DNA of 64,000 nt, from contig NSJX01000029.1 of NCBI GenBank assembly GCA_002286715.1, positions 62,001 through 126,000 of the forward strand, written 5' to 3'. The translations under genes were made by a program, and so were the position numbers. How positions within the stretch are numbered: position 1 is the stretch's first letter; each line of letters starts with the position of its first letter. The DNA comes from Dentipellis sp. KUC8613 (lineage: Eukaryota > Basidiomycota > Agaricomycetes > Russulales > Hericiaceae). Below the pieces are notes generated by a model that had not been told where the DNA came from, did no database searches, and was given only the letters and a program-made list of their open reading frames with translations. Below, one piece after another: positions 23,666 to 35,500 of the stretch.

Positions 23666-25655
23666 CTAATCAGTACGAACCCCCAACAGCATCCTCAAAA
23701 CAGCCAAAAAGAAACTCAACAACGCACCCACAGCCGCCCTCACGCCCCACGCCTCCAGCACTTCAAACGCACCCTGCACACGATCCCTCCACCTCTCGAC
23801 CTCCCTTTCCGCAAGCACAATCTCGAACGGCAGCCCCTTCCCAGCTCCCGGGATAAGCGCAGCAGCCGCCTGCAGCCCTGCGGTGAATCCGTCCTCGTGG
23901 AACCCGTATCGCATCCACGCGCCCGCGTAGGAGATGCCGCGCGTGCCTTGGATGAAGGGCATGTCCGCTTGGGAGCGGACGGCTTGCGCGTCGAGGACGG
24001 GGTGCGCGTAGGCGATGCGCGAGAGGAATTTGGAGGGCGCGGGGGCGCGCGGGGCGTTGATCGTCACGAACACGGGCCCGTGCGCGTCGAGCGGGATGTG
24101 CTGGAGGTCGTTCATCCAATCTGTGCAGGGGACCGATATTCAGTGAATAGCAAGAAAAAAGGACAGGTGAGTACGTACAAGTCCTGCGAAGGATGCGTGT
24201 CAGAATGATGCTGGTGCTAGGACATTGTTGAGACACTTACATTGCGATCTCGTTGACATTTGCTTTCTTGCCGCCCCTGGAATCCTGCGTGGTGAATGTC
24301 AGGTAGTTCCAGCATGACCATGTGGACTTGTCCCGCGGCATCAGCTGTTGCCAGAACACCAAGTCAGAAAGCATGTCTTCAGTCAATGGCTTTAAACACG
24401 AACATCTTCGTCCGCATGGACGACGACCTCATTCTGACTCCACCGGAACCCACCAAGAATTCTCTTTTCCTCCTCAGTCGGCTCACTCAGCATTCTCAGC
24501 GCCTGATCAGAGTGGCACGCCAAGATAACATGGTCGTATGTCTCGGTAGCTCCAGCCGCCGTCTTCAACACAATTTTGAAACCAGACGAGCCATCCGCAG
24601 CGGGCTCGCTGTGTATCGAGACGACGGGTGTGCTGAGATGGAGCTGCGATTTAGGGAGCTTATCGAGGATGGTATTGACATATTGTTTGCTGCAGATTGA
24701 ATATGAGAGCGTGTATGTGGTACGAATAGAATGCTCCTGCGTACCTGCCGCCTTTGATTGTTAGCCAGGAAGGCCTCGCCGTGAGTTGAAGCAGGTGATG
24801 GTTCTCCATGAACCGAACCTGTATACTAGCATCAGTCCCATGCCGTGGATGCCCGCGTATCCGTTGACCGTGGCGCACCAGAGTCTTTGCAGGGAAGTCA
24901 AGCGCGCATACATCTGGTGGGGTGCTCCATATGGCTGCAGTCATGGGCTGTATGCGCGTCAAAGCAAGTCAGATCCAAGAAAGACGGGGCGTACGATAAG
25001 ATAATCGTCCCGAAAACCATCTGAGTACCCTTCTCTCTCAAGATACTCGCCGATGGACAGGTCTTCGCAGTCCTCCGAAAGAACCTTCGTCGCGCAGGCG
25101 TTGAATCGCGTCACGTCATAAACCATCCTCCACATCCTTGGATCAAGGAGACGCTTCCGCTGAGCAAATACTGTGCCCGGGTTCTTACCCGACCATTCGA
25201 AGGCGCCGTGATCGCGCGAGACACTGAACGTCATTTCCGTCGGCAGGATTTCCACAGAGGTATACTTTCGCAAGAATCTGAGGAAGTTGGGATACGTTGA
25301 AGGATTGAACACGATCTAATCCAGCAGTTCTTTGACTAGAGTATGCATTCGCGAGCGGATAGGTACTCACGAATCCGCTATAGGCAGCCACACGGTCAGA
25401 TCAGGTATCCAAGGACTCAAAAATGGGCGTACCTGTCAACCTCTACCGCCTCCTTTCCCGGCATGGCAAAAGGTACGGTGTTCGCATGACCGCCGGGACG
25501 CGAGTCGGCCTCATACAAGTGAACTTCGTGTTCGCTATGCTCGTTCAGAAGCTACGATCCATGTTCCAGTGTCTTAGAGCGAGATACAAGGTTGTTTGAC
25601 ATACCCAAGTAGCCCCAAGACCAGAAACACCCGATCCAACGACTGCGACGCGCAT
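23666..25655 (-). CDS. FAD/NAD(P)-binding amine-oxidase-like protein (COG2907 type)
   Basis: A multi-exon gene starts at ATG 25655, where exon 1 (25655-25605) reads MRVAVVGSGVSGLGATW, the Rossmann dinucleotide-binding motif. Exon 2 continues with the second flavin motif (HLYEADSRPGGHANTV). Later exons carry FNPSTYPNFLRFLRKYTSV, PMTAAIWSTPPDVCALDFPA, FMENHHLLQLTARPSWLTIK, DHVILACHSDQALRML and NEVVVHADED, and the last exon ends at 23666 (GTRGISYAGAWMRYGFHEDG, then a hydrophobic C-terminal helix VGALLSFFLAVLRMLLG). The product is the predicted NAD/FAD-binding protein that in many microbes sits next to cyclopropane-fatty-acid synthase, so a role in lipid modification is a guess from that known linkage. 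The hydrophobic tail suggests membrane anchoring. The two genes upstream are thioesterase-like and on the same strand. Confidence 0.85.
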
Positions 25656-26064
25656 TCAGCTAGTTTTGACTTGCGTAAAGCCTACCGAGAGATGGTGGGA
25701 GCGGGAAGCGAGAAGAACGTCGCCGACAGTTTTAGACATGGCGGAAGCTTATATATTGGCAGATGCAGGCGCAGAATTTGCACAGACGATATAGGGAATT
25801 TATGGTCGCTACAAGAGACGATGATGGTTCTCAGGCTGCCTTTGTCGTCGACCAGACCGGGCGCTAACTGCAGCGCCGTAGTATCGGCTCTGGTACTCAC
25901 GTTATATGGAGTGACCGCAACCGTAAACTTGAAGCCAGTCGGGTAAGACGTCTTCAGGTCTGTCAAGTCTTGACTTTACCCTTTGCAAAATACCCTAAGA
26001 GCTAAACCTAAATGTACTGTGGAATAAGTATATGATTCTGAAGTGTATACGCCAAGCTCCGCAT
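25656..26064. other. Intergenic, 5' flank of the amine-oxidase-like gene
   Basis: About 400 bp between two genes on the minus strand. It must hold the promoter of the flavoprotein gene and the 3' flank of the thioesterase gene. I see no further feature. Confidence 0.5.
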
Positions 26065-27293
26065 CTACAGCTTAGAATTCGGAGTCGGCCCTGGCCCCGC
26101 CGACCTCTGCGCATTCCTCAGATTGACCTCTATGGGCATGACGAGCGCCATCTGGTGCGCCACCAACAAACAGCGCTGCTGCTCCCTCCAGCCCTCCTTC
26201 GCCTCCTTCCCATCGCCAATCTCAGCACTCGCAGGCGCCGACCACAGCTCCACGCGGATATCATGCCGGCCCTGAGGCGCATCCATGAACCGGCTCGTCA
26301 TGATAGCCCCTACAGTGCGCGTGGACAGGCGCCCACCCTCGCGGGGCAACGGCGCGCGGAACTCGAGTGACAGCACGATGGTCGGGAACCATGCGCGGCT
26401 CTTGTTGGGGAGCATGGATGACGCGAGCTTGTTCGGGCCGAGGTCTGCGAAGAATGCGAGTGCGGATGGGTTGAGCTTGTCGCTGGGATGAGCAAAGCTG
26501 GCCCAGAGACCCTGCTCGGTGCCGCCCTCGCCGATGCCTGCGGCGGTCAGTTGATCGTGGCGCTCGGCGATGCTTGGATCGAAAGCAATGGTCATGTGGT
26601 GTTTGAAGTTCAGGCGCGACCAGGGTTTTCCGGGTGTGCAGGAGGATGCGTGTGTGCGGAAAGGCGTTACTCGGGCTAGAGGAGATGGAGGCTCGAGGGT
26701 CATGGCAATGTCGGAGGGAGGAGCCGCTGCTGGGTCCATGTTTCCGAATACCGACTGCGTAGTCACTTTGGTCGTACCCTACGGATTTAGTGCTTCGAGT
26801 CAGCCACTGGAAGCATAGCGCACGATATGAAACGAGTACTTACGTTCTGAATTAGCTCTGCGGTTATGTTGCACAGCGTCTGACCCGATTTGAGCATGCG
26901 AACGTGAACTTCCAGGGGTCCAATGGCAGTAGGTTTGAGATAGTGCGCGGTCACATGCAGGGGATCGGGAAGCTTGGTGGAAGCCTGATGTTGAACGCAT
27001 GCCTCGATGATCAGGCCAAGAACATATCCTGTAAATGTTGTTTAACAGATGCACCATATGCATTAATATGGGCTGGTTACTGACCACCTTGAGGAACTCT
27101 AAAATCCAGCCCTGAGTCAAAGTCAGATACACAGTATCAACTGCGGAAAAGCTTACGCGTTCACAGTCCAGTCAGGACGCGCATCGCCAACATATACCAC
27201 GACGTCACCCGTGGTGTGCGCATACCGCATCTGGCTTGCCTCGGCGAAAGGCCCCATGGTCGACGCTGCTTCTGTCGAATCTGCAGACAACAT
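26065..27293 (-). CDS. Acyl-CoA thioesterase-like protein (HotDog), copy A
   Basis: Exons on the minus strand run from ATG 27293 (MLSADSTEAASTMGPF; a second in-frame ATG is at 27257) to the stop at 26065. The N-terminal part reads ASQMRYAHTTGDVVVYVGD, then after introns VPQGGYVLGLIIEACVQHQA, LHVTAHYLKPTAIGPLEVHV and KSGQTLCNITAELIQ, the pattern of thioesterase-like HotDog domains. The C-terminal half has the second HotDog (PTIVLSLEFRAPLPREGG, VELWSAPASAEIG, CLLVAHQMALVM). The family hydrolyses acyl-CoA thioesters. No peroxisomal SKL-type C-terminus is clear (it ends NSKL). It is a tandem paralogue of the gene at 28131-29311, with the same exon plan and many identical phrases. The gene looks complete. 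Confidence 0.82.
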
Positions 27294-28130
27294 GATGTTC
27301 GACGGGCGATAGGCGCACGCGATGGTATTTATGGACGTAAGCCGTGTCGTCTGACATATGAATATTGATCAGGACTCGCATTTGTGAGGCTGCCAGACGC
27401 CCTCGGGCTTGCCCGCTTATAATGCAGGGTCCGGCTGCGGACTGTGAGAAGAGCCGGTGGGTTATCAGCCTTTTGTTATTGAATTGAAGTTGCAGGGTTC
27501 ATGGGATGATGACATACTTGATGTTGGCACGAAGCGAGGACCTGCAAACCCTCGTGTCAATGACTGTTGCAGCTCGTTGATGAGATCTTCATATATGCGA
27601 CAGCTTCAGCTGGATGTCGATGATAGAGCGTGCACATGCTGGCCACCGGGAATTACACAGTGGCAAATCCAAGTCGGCCACATGACCAGGTTTGTATATC
27701 GGAGGAAGTTGCAATCGAGCGCGTTCAGGCACATCGGCCGTTGGTTCGACATGTGGGCGCGCGTATGAGGCCGAGCAAAGACAATGCAGAGATTGAAAGG
27801 CGTAACAAGGAGGAAACCTAGAAGGGTAAAAACCGGATGAGTGTCGAGGAATCCGGAGCCTCTGCCACAGTGCCATCGGCCAGGCGGCCCATCGCGGCCC
27901 GGCACCCCGGATTCGAAGAAGCCTCAAGCTCGACGGTGACCTTTAGAAGTTGGCGGCCGAATTCACTCAACATGGACCTAGTAATCGATAGAATAAGAAA
28001 CCGGATATACAGCATAGCAAGACGCACCCTAGCAGATCCAAAGTGATAACAACAATATCAAGCACTGAAATTAAGGTATAAATACACGGCTATAAGGCAT
28101 AGTATGTAGGGACGTGGTAATAGATTGATT
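27294..28130. other. Spacer between the two thioesterase-like genes
   Basis: About 840 bp holds the promoter of copy A (minus strand ATAAATACC about 50 bp upstream) and the 3' flank of copy B. No other feature supported. Confidence 0.5.
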
Positions 28131-29311
28131 CTAAAGCTTCGAACCCGCCGCCGCCCCCGCCGATTTCTGCGCATGCTTCACATTAACCGCCGCAGGCACA
28201 ATGAGCGCCATCTGGTGCGCCACGAGCAAACAGCGCTGCTCCTCCCTCCACCCCTCCCTCAACTCCTTCCCTTCCCCAATCTCACCAGGCGCAGTCCACA
28301 GCTCCACGCTAATATCATGGCGGCTCTGCGGCGCATTCATGAACCGACTCGCCATCATGATTCCGAGCGTTCGCGTAGACAGGCTCCCGCCCTCGCGGGG
28401 CAGCGGCGCGCGGAACTCGAGCGACATCACGATGGTCGGGAACCACACTTGCGGGTCCTCGGGCAGCACGGACACTGCGAGCTTGTTCGGGCCGACGTCT
28501 GCGAAGAAGGCGAGCGCGGACGGGCTGAGCTTGTCGCTAGGATCGACGAACCCGGCCCATAGGCCTTGTTCGGTGCCGCCGTCGCCAGTGCCTGCAGCGG
28601 TGAGCCGGTCGTGGCGCTCGGCGATGGTTTCGTCGTAGGCATTCAGCATGTGTTGCTTGAAATTGAGGCCCCAGAATACTTTTGCGGGTGAGCATGCGGA
28701 TGGGGGCGTGTGAAAGGGCGTCACGCGAGCCAAGGGGGATGGGGGCTCGAGAGTCATGGTGATTTCGGAGGGATGTGCTGCTGCCGGGTCCATGTTCCCA
28801 AATATTGACTGCGTAGTTACTTTGGTTGTACCCTATGAAATGAGTGTATTCAGTCAATTATTCTGAGCGCGATGCTTGATTCAGGGATTGCATTTACCTT
28901 CTGGATTAGTTCTGCAGTGATATTGCAAAGTGTCTGACCCGATTTGAGCATACGAACGTGTACCTCCAGGGGTCCGAGGGAAGTTGGCTTAAGGTAGTGC
29001 GCAGTGACATGCAGAGGATCGGGCAGCTTCGTAGAAGCCTGATGCTGCACGCATGCTTCAATGATCAAGCCTAGAACATATCCTGCGAAGTCTGTTAAAC
29101 GGACGCGTCACACGCGTCGAGATGGAGTAGATACTCACCACCTTGAGGGACTCTTGTTCCCAATCCAGAATCAAAGATTAGCACGCAGGGTCAATTGGGA
29201 GGAAACTCACGCGCCGACGGTCCATGAACGATGCGCATTTCCGGTGTACACCTTAGTGTCACCTACTGTATGCGAATAGCGCATCTGGCTTGCCTCGGTA
29301 AAAGGTCCCAT
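28131..29311 (-). CDS. Acyl-CoA thioesterase-like protein (HotDog), copy B
   Basis: The gene starts at ATG 29311 (MGPFTEASQMRYSHTVGDTK) and ends at 28131. The middle exon reads IIEACVQHQASTKLPDPLHV and LKPTSLGPLEVHVRMLKSGQ, and the last exon holds MDPAAAHPSEITMTLEPPSP through CLLVAHQMALIVPAAVNV and the ending AAAGSKL. This is a double-HotDog thioesterase-like protein expected to hydrolyse fatty acyl-CoA. Compared with copy A, large blocks are identical (MTLEPPSPLARVTPF, LSPSALAFFADVGPNKLA against LNPSALAFFADLGPNKLA), so the pair arose by tandem duplication. The C-terminal GSKL resembles a peroxisomal PTS1 signal (SKL); copy A also ends SKL. This supports a peroxisomal site, as for known fungal acyl-CoA thioesterases. 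Confidence 0.82.
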
Positions 29312-30266
29312 GGTCGACGTCTTCTGAATCGCTAAATCGTGCCCCGCGCAACAGGCGTATAAGTACGATGGCACTCATTCTTACACCAGGCCTTCTGACA
29401 CATGAATTCGATCGACCGGGACGATACGGGTGCCGGAATAGTCCACCCCAATGGCCGTCGGACGCCGCCAATCGAAGTGAGCCATGCGTCTATCAGTATA
29501 CCAGCAGCATGGTTGGCCAAAAAGCCAGAAATCACCTTCCCTGGATGCGCGGACCGTGCTAGCTCCTTGTTTTCCGGCCAGTATTTCCGGTATTCTGCTT
29601 CAGGCGATGTCCGGGTCCTCGGTGATGGTGTCTGACCAGATGACGTGGATGTGGCCATGGGTGGATCATTGAAGTGGGAGAGGCGAAGACTGCGAAGATA
29701 AGCTGTGCTGTATGATGTATAGACCCCATCACAGAAGTCCGAGTCGGCTTGCGCATACCTTTTGGCTACATTTTCATGTTTACTTGGCAAAGATCTATTG
29801 GTGTTTGCTCTTAGCCATCAATCGACGGCTGTGGCCCGGTCGTGCGGTAGTTTGGAGGGTCTACAAAGCCCCGAGGACGACCCTGTAAGTTGCGAATAGT
29901 GCACAGTAATGGGTGAGCGGGACTACGACAAAATGCGGACCACCTTCGCTCTAAGTACGATCGCTGGGACGCTCGCGTCAACATGGATTTGATGGACGCG
30001 GTTGAGCTACTGAAGACCGAGTGAGCGTATTTCAAATCGTCAATAGGACGTGCCAGTGGTGGTGCAGTCGACGTCGTAGCCGTGTCAATGTTGACGGGAC
30101 CAAAACGCGCGTTCCTTGCTTAGACTACGCACCGACGGACCCCGAACCGTTTCAAAGTCATGCGTCCGGGCACTGTCGGACAGGACGAAATAACTTCATT
30201 TTTTGCAGGCTTTGCAGGCTATGTTTGAGAAGTGCTTGAAAGGATACTCGGGAGGAGAAAAACAAT
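29312..30266. other. Intergenic between thioesterase copy B and tRNA-Ala
   Basis: A minus-strand open frame around 29332-29660 (MATSTSSGQTPSPRTRTSP, later LGWTIPAPVSS) might be part of a small gene with an intron, but I do not recognise it and cannot close a model. Nothing else is supported. Confidence 0.35.
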
Positions 30267-30367
30267 GGACGAGAAGGGATTTGAACCCTTGACCTCGTGC
30301 ACTTGAGACAACCGATGTTACTCGATCGTTTGCAAAGCACGCGCGCTAACCACTGTGCCACACGCCC
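30267..30367 (-). tRNA. tRNA-Ala (UGC) with 29-nt intron
   Basis: On the minus strand the cloverleaf reads GGGCGTG acceptor, GCAC D-stem, CGTGC anticodon stem with loop TTTGCA (anticodon TGC), then a 29-nt intron, T38, GCACG, variable AGGTC, T-stem AAGGG with loop TTCAAAT, and 3' acceptor CTCGTCC. The intron sits after base 37, the canonical eukaryotic position. The G3-U70 pair that marks alanine tRNAs is present. Imperfections are a U-U at 6-67 and an A-C in the D-stem. A TTTTT terminator follows within 10 bases. Confidence 0.85.
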
Positions 30368-30473
30368 TTGTTACATAGTTCCACGTTAGGGTACCCGTAT
30401 CGTAATCGTCTGTGGTCGCCCATAGTACACCGTCCGTCTTCAAGTCGCGTTTAGTTTATCATAGCCGACTAGC

Positions 30474-32428
30474 ATGAGCCTCTCCTCCTTCCTCCTCGGC
30501 GGCACGCCAAAGCCCATCGACAACGACCTTGATGCGCTATTCCGCTCTACAGCAGTTGCAAAACCCCAGGTCCCAACAGCAGAGCCTACCCCGGGACCCT
30601 CATCCGAGGTCGAGAAAAAGAGAAAGAAGACCGATTCCGACCATGGCGCCTCCAAGAAGCGTCTGAAGCAAGACGAGTCTCCTAAGAAGGAGAAAGAGAA
30701 GAAGGACAGTGCAGCGGAGACTGCGACTGCGAAAGCAAAAGCGAAGAAGGACAAGAAGAAGGCCAAGGCAGAGGTGCTCGAGTCGAGCGACGACGAGGAT
30801 AACGCGGACATCGAAGATGCGTATCTCACAAAATCACAAACGAGTCAGCCTGCGCCGGCGGAGAACGCGTCCGACTCGTCCGACGACGAGGGCGACCCGT
30901 CGCAGCTCGTGCACGAGTCGGTGAGCAAGTCCGGCAAGGCAGCGAAGGTGCGCACGAAGGCGCCCAAGTACGTGCCCCCGGAGGAGACGAAGGAGCAGCG
31001 GGACGCGCGCACGATCTTCGTGGGCAACGTCCCCATCGACGTCGCGAAGAACAAGGTATGCGCCCACCATGCTTTCTGCCGATACACCCTCTCACCGACG
31101 TATATACACATGCAGTCTCTACTGAAGCAATTCAAAAAACACATCCTCACACACGTCCCACACGCCAAGATCGAATCCGTCCGCTTCCGCTCGGTCGCCT
31201 TCCAAACCCCCACAACAAAACTCACCGGCGGCGCCGACGAAGGTGCTTCCCGAAAACCCGCCCCCACACCCGAAAGCGAGGGCCGGCAGCACGACCGCGA
31301 GCGTGCGGCCTCCTGGCGCTCCTCTCAGGGCGGCGAGGAGAAAGAGCCCGTGAAGCGGCAGACGCCGCAGGAGAAGAAGCGCATCGCGTTCATCAAGCAG
31401 GAGCTGCACGAGCAGGTCGACGCGGTGCACGCGTACGTCGTCTTCGCGCACCCCGCGCCGCGCGCCGCGAACCTGCCCGCGCTCGACGTCCTCGCGCCGC
31501 ACGCCGCGGCCGCGCTCGCGGTGGAGAAGTGCGACGGCACGGTCTTCCTCGGGCGCACGCTGCGCGTCGACCTCGTCGCGCGGCCCGCGGCGGACGCGGC
31601 GGCGCCCGCGGGCGACCCGAAGAAGACGCTGTTCGTGGGCAACTTGGATTTTGCGAGCAAGGAGGAGGATCTGCGCGTGTTCTTTGAGACGCTGATCAGT
31701 GCGGAGAAGGGCCCGCGGGGGCAGGAGGAGGCGAATGAGAGGGAGGAGGACGAGGAGCCGGACGAGGAGGATGCGGAAGGCAAGCCGAAGACGTGGGTGA
31801 CGAGGGTGCGCATCATCCGCGACCGCGACACGCAGCTCGGGAAGGGTTTTGCATATGTCCAATTCGCCGTACGTTCTCACTGCTTTTCTCATTCTATCCT
31901 CCTGCGCTCACGCTCCGACATATCTGACAGGACCGCGAATGCGTCGACGAGCTGCTCGCCCTCGACGAGACGAAGCTCAAATTCGCGAAACGCAAACTGC
32001 GCGTGCAGCGCTGCAAGACGCTCCCCGGCGGCAAACTGCCCGCCGCCAAAATCAGCGGAAAAGCCGCCCCTCCAACCAAGGGCGTCAAGGAGAAGCGGCC
32101 GCAGCAGAAACGGCAGGCGGTGCCCATCGTGGTGCCCAAGGGCAACCCGCTGCTGGGCGAGAAGCTCGCGCACCTGCCGAAGGAGAAGCGCAAGGAGGCC
32201 AAGGCGGCGGACGCGGACCGCGTGGCGAGGCGGCTGGCGAAGAAGAAAGCACGGAATGCGCTCGGGAGGGCGGGTGTGAAGGAGCAGCCGGGCGCAGGGG
32301 CGAAGAAGGACCGCGAGCGCGTGAGGAAGAGCGCGGGCGAGCGCAAGGGCAGCGCGCTGAAGAAGGAGCAGAAGAAGAGCCGTGTGCGGAGCGCGAGGAA
32401 CGCGGAGAAGAGGAACGCAAAAAAGTAG
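30474..32428 (+). CDS. nop12: Nop12-like nucleolar RNA-binding protein (RBM34 family)
   Basis: Three exons, 30474-31055, 31116-31868 and 31931-32428, give 610 residues. The first 170 residues are lysine/acid-rich and disordered. Two RNA-recognition motifs follow. The first begins RTIFVGNVPIDVAKNKSLLK (about residue 180) and has a long insertion before VDAVHAYVVFAHP. The second has TLFVGNLDFASKEEDLRVFF (RNP2) and LGKGFAYVQF (RNP1). The C-terminal third is very basic (KKEQKKSRVRSARNAEKRN), as in nucleolar proteins. In yeast, Nop12 takes part in pre-25S rRNA processing. The name is by domain order, spacing and the tail. The start is the first ATG and gives the family-typical opening (SLSSFLLGG). 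A tRNA-Ala gene lies divergently 106 bp upstream. Confidence 0.82.
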
Positions 32429-32512
32429 CAAAGATATTGTTACAGAGATGGGATGCGTATGTTACAGGATATATCATTCGTACATTGTGCGCAGATGGTC
32501 GGACATCCATGA

Positions 32513-35500
32513 TCAGGTGCGTCCAGTTGCAGACCACTTGGGGTTGTTCGCGACGATGCCGCCCACGCCTCCGTCGAGCACGGTGTCGACGGTGAGGTTC
32601 AGCGTCGGCTTGAGGGCGACAGATTCCATGGCCCAGAGTGCGACCGCGACGGTGCTGCAGCAATAACAGTCAGCCACGCAATCGACAGGAATGAACGTAA
32701 GAAGGCCTGCCCACTCACTTGGTACCATTGTACTCCAAGATACCCTCATGCACGGGGAACTTAAACTGGGGCCTGCAGTCACACGCAAGACGTTCACATT
32801 AGCCCACGCCCAAAGCACCACCGAAGCACAAGTCTGCAGGCACGCACCCCAAATTCGATACACGCTTGCCCATCATCCACCCATTCACAAACAACAGCGC
32901 GCGGTACGGCTGACTGACGTCGTCGAACGTGAACGACATGAGCACGTCGAGGCCCTCGGGCACATTCAGGTCAAACGTGGTCACGAAGAAGCCGACGCCG
33001 GCGGTCGCGTTGGGCAGCCCGGCGGACAGCTCGCGGCGCTCCCACGACGAGGTGTCGAAGCCCGGCAGGTGCCAGCCCTGGCGCTCGCCGAAGAGCCCGC
33101 CCTCGTTCAGCACGCCGCGCGTCTTGTCTGGGAATCTGTGCCAGTGTGTGTGTGTGTGTGTGTGAGTAGGTGGGTGGGTGTGGGTGAGTGAGAAGAAAGG
33201 GCGGGAAGAGGACTACGCACGCGGTGTAGCCCCCGATCTTGCCCTGCACGCGCCAATCGGAGAAATTGCCCGTGTTGAGCTGGAAGCCGCGCACGCCGCG
33301 GGCGGATTTCTGGTCTACGGAGCAAGGGCGGCGGGAATCAGCATCGCGATGAACAACGATATAGGAGCATGTGAGCAGGGCGGCGTACTGTTGGCCTCGT
33401 CCAGGCCCATGTTATCCTGCACGATCGTGATCACGTTGTCCTGTCCCGCGAGCACCGCGCCGTCGGGGAACGTGAAGACCTGGTCCGTCTCGTCGATGCT
33501 GTTCCTGTTGTTCGACGAGCTGCCAGATACCAGTCAATCTTTAAGCGTAAATTTCAATGAGGTAGTTGTACTCACTTCCCGAACGACGTGTTGAGGAAAT
33601 GGTCGTTCAACCACACACTAGCGGCGAAAGCTGCATTCCATCATGAGCACGGTTTACACAATAAAAAAGTGAAGCGCACATACCTTCACCACCGATGATG
33701 GACAAATTGACCGACTTCTCGCTCCCGGTCGCGTTGAAGTGCCCACGCCAGAGCACGATATTCTCACAGCTACAGACCACCCCTCATCAGCACACCCAAC
33801 CACCCACCAAACCCAAGAGCCACAAACGAGCACTCACAAGCCATAATCACACCCATACAACACCCGCCCATCCCCATACGTCGGCTTCGTCGGAATATTC
33901 GTGGTCGTATGGTTCGCCAGCACCCACGCCGCATCCTCAAACCCCACCCCCACCTCCGGCAAGCTGTCTTTAAACCGCCACCCCTCCAACACCGGCGCAC
34001 TCACACCCCGCACGGAACTCGCAAGCAGCACCTCGCCGACGAAGCCCCCGACGCTCGTGAGCGCGCCCGCCGCGCGCGCATCCGGGCTCACGCGCGCGCC
34101 GTTCCACGACACGCCGCGCACGGCGGGCGGGCCGACGACGGTGAGGCGCGCGCTCGCGTTGAGGTCGCCGCGCAGCGCGAGCGTGCCGTCCGCGGCGAGC
34201 GCCGCGCCGCGCACGAGGTGCGGCCCGCCGACGAGCACGCTCGCGTTGCTCCCGAGCTGCCAGTAGTTCGCGTGTGTGGTCCCGCGCGCGCCGGGGAGCA
34301 CGGGCGCCCAGAATGTGCCCGCCGTCGGCGTGTCGGCGAAGAGCACGAGCTGTGAGGGAGAGTCGAAGACGGTGACGAGGCCCGTGATGCCGGGCAGGAA
34401 GCCGATGACGGTTGTCCCCGAGCCTGTGCCCGTGGTGTTGTTGGGGGAGAAGGAGATGAGGGACGATTTGGCCTGGATGGCGGCGCGCCCGCGCAGGGTG
34501 AGTGCCGCTTCGTGTGCTTGGGAGGCGTCGCCGTAGAGGAAGAGGACATCGCGTGAGCCAATGCGGCCGGCGAAGAGGATGGATGCAGTGGAGTAGAGCA
34601 GGGAGGAAGTGCCGAACGTGTAGGAGCCGACTATGACTTTGGATTGGCGGCCGGAGAGGGTGATGTTGGGGACGTGCTGCGGGAGCTGGAGCGCGCCGGC
34701 ATTGGTGTCTACGGTGAGCTTGAAGGACGTCGTGGCGCTGCGAGCGGTGTCAACACAGATACAATACGAGAAACGAGGGAGGTAAAACGAACGTGGAAGT
34801 GGAATCGGTCTGCCTGACGATGTAGAACGTCGCATTGGTGTCAGGGTTCTTCAGCAAGACGCCGAATGCAGCGGGGTTGGAGATGTTCACTGCGCCCGAG
34901 GTGCTGTTCCCGATCCAGTCCGTCTTGTAAAACTCGGGCGAGCTGCGCAGGAAGAGGCCCTGCAACTTGAGCTCTGCGAATTTGGGTGACAGTTCACGGT
35001 TCTCTTGAATAGAGCTACCATAGTCGTAGGAAGCTAATTTTTGTGTCAGAGTGATCACCCTACAAATATGATACTTCACCAGGACACTTACAGTAGACGG
35101 TAGGTTCGGGGATAGCTCCCCAGGACGTTCCCCTGTGAAGTCTCATTATCGCGGGCCCAATCGATTCGGCCATGGCAGTGACTTACCCGTAAACCATATA
35201 GAAGCTCAAGAGCTTTGCATTCGAAGCCCAAAGAGAACGATAAAACACGGACTCAAAGTCTGCGCCCGTCAGGGTGCGGCAGTTTTCGTAGCCTGGCGCG
35301 GACGGGCCCCAAGGATCGAATGCGCCGCCTTGGAACTACAGTGCAAGGATTAGTTCATAGTCAAGACCGCGTTAATGGTGGTGCATGTATACCTCAGGGA
35401 AATAGAAAGGTTGGCTCGGATTGGTATCTAGACGGCAGATTAGATGCTTTAGGTGCTGTACATGTGGGATTTTCGCTCACTCTCATGGTAGTCATGCCAG

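Noticed and set aside
29332..29790. Minus-strand ORF with a plausible start MATSTSSGQ and one possible intron
   Set aside because: No family, no closed gene model, non-ATG start in the longer version and overlap with the promoter of thioesterase copy B.
33834..34835. Separate 333-codon gene on the minus strand
   Set aside because: It is an internal exon of the GH35 gene (domain 2), with the first part an intron read-through.
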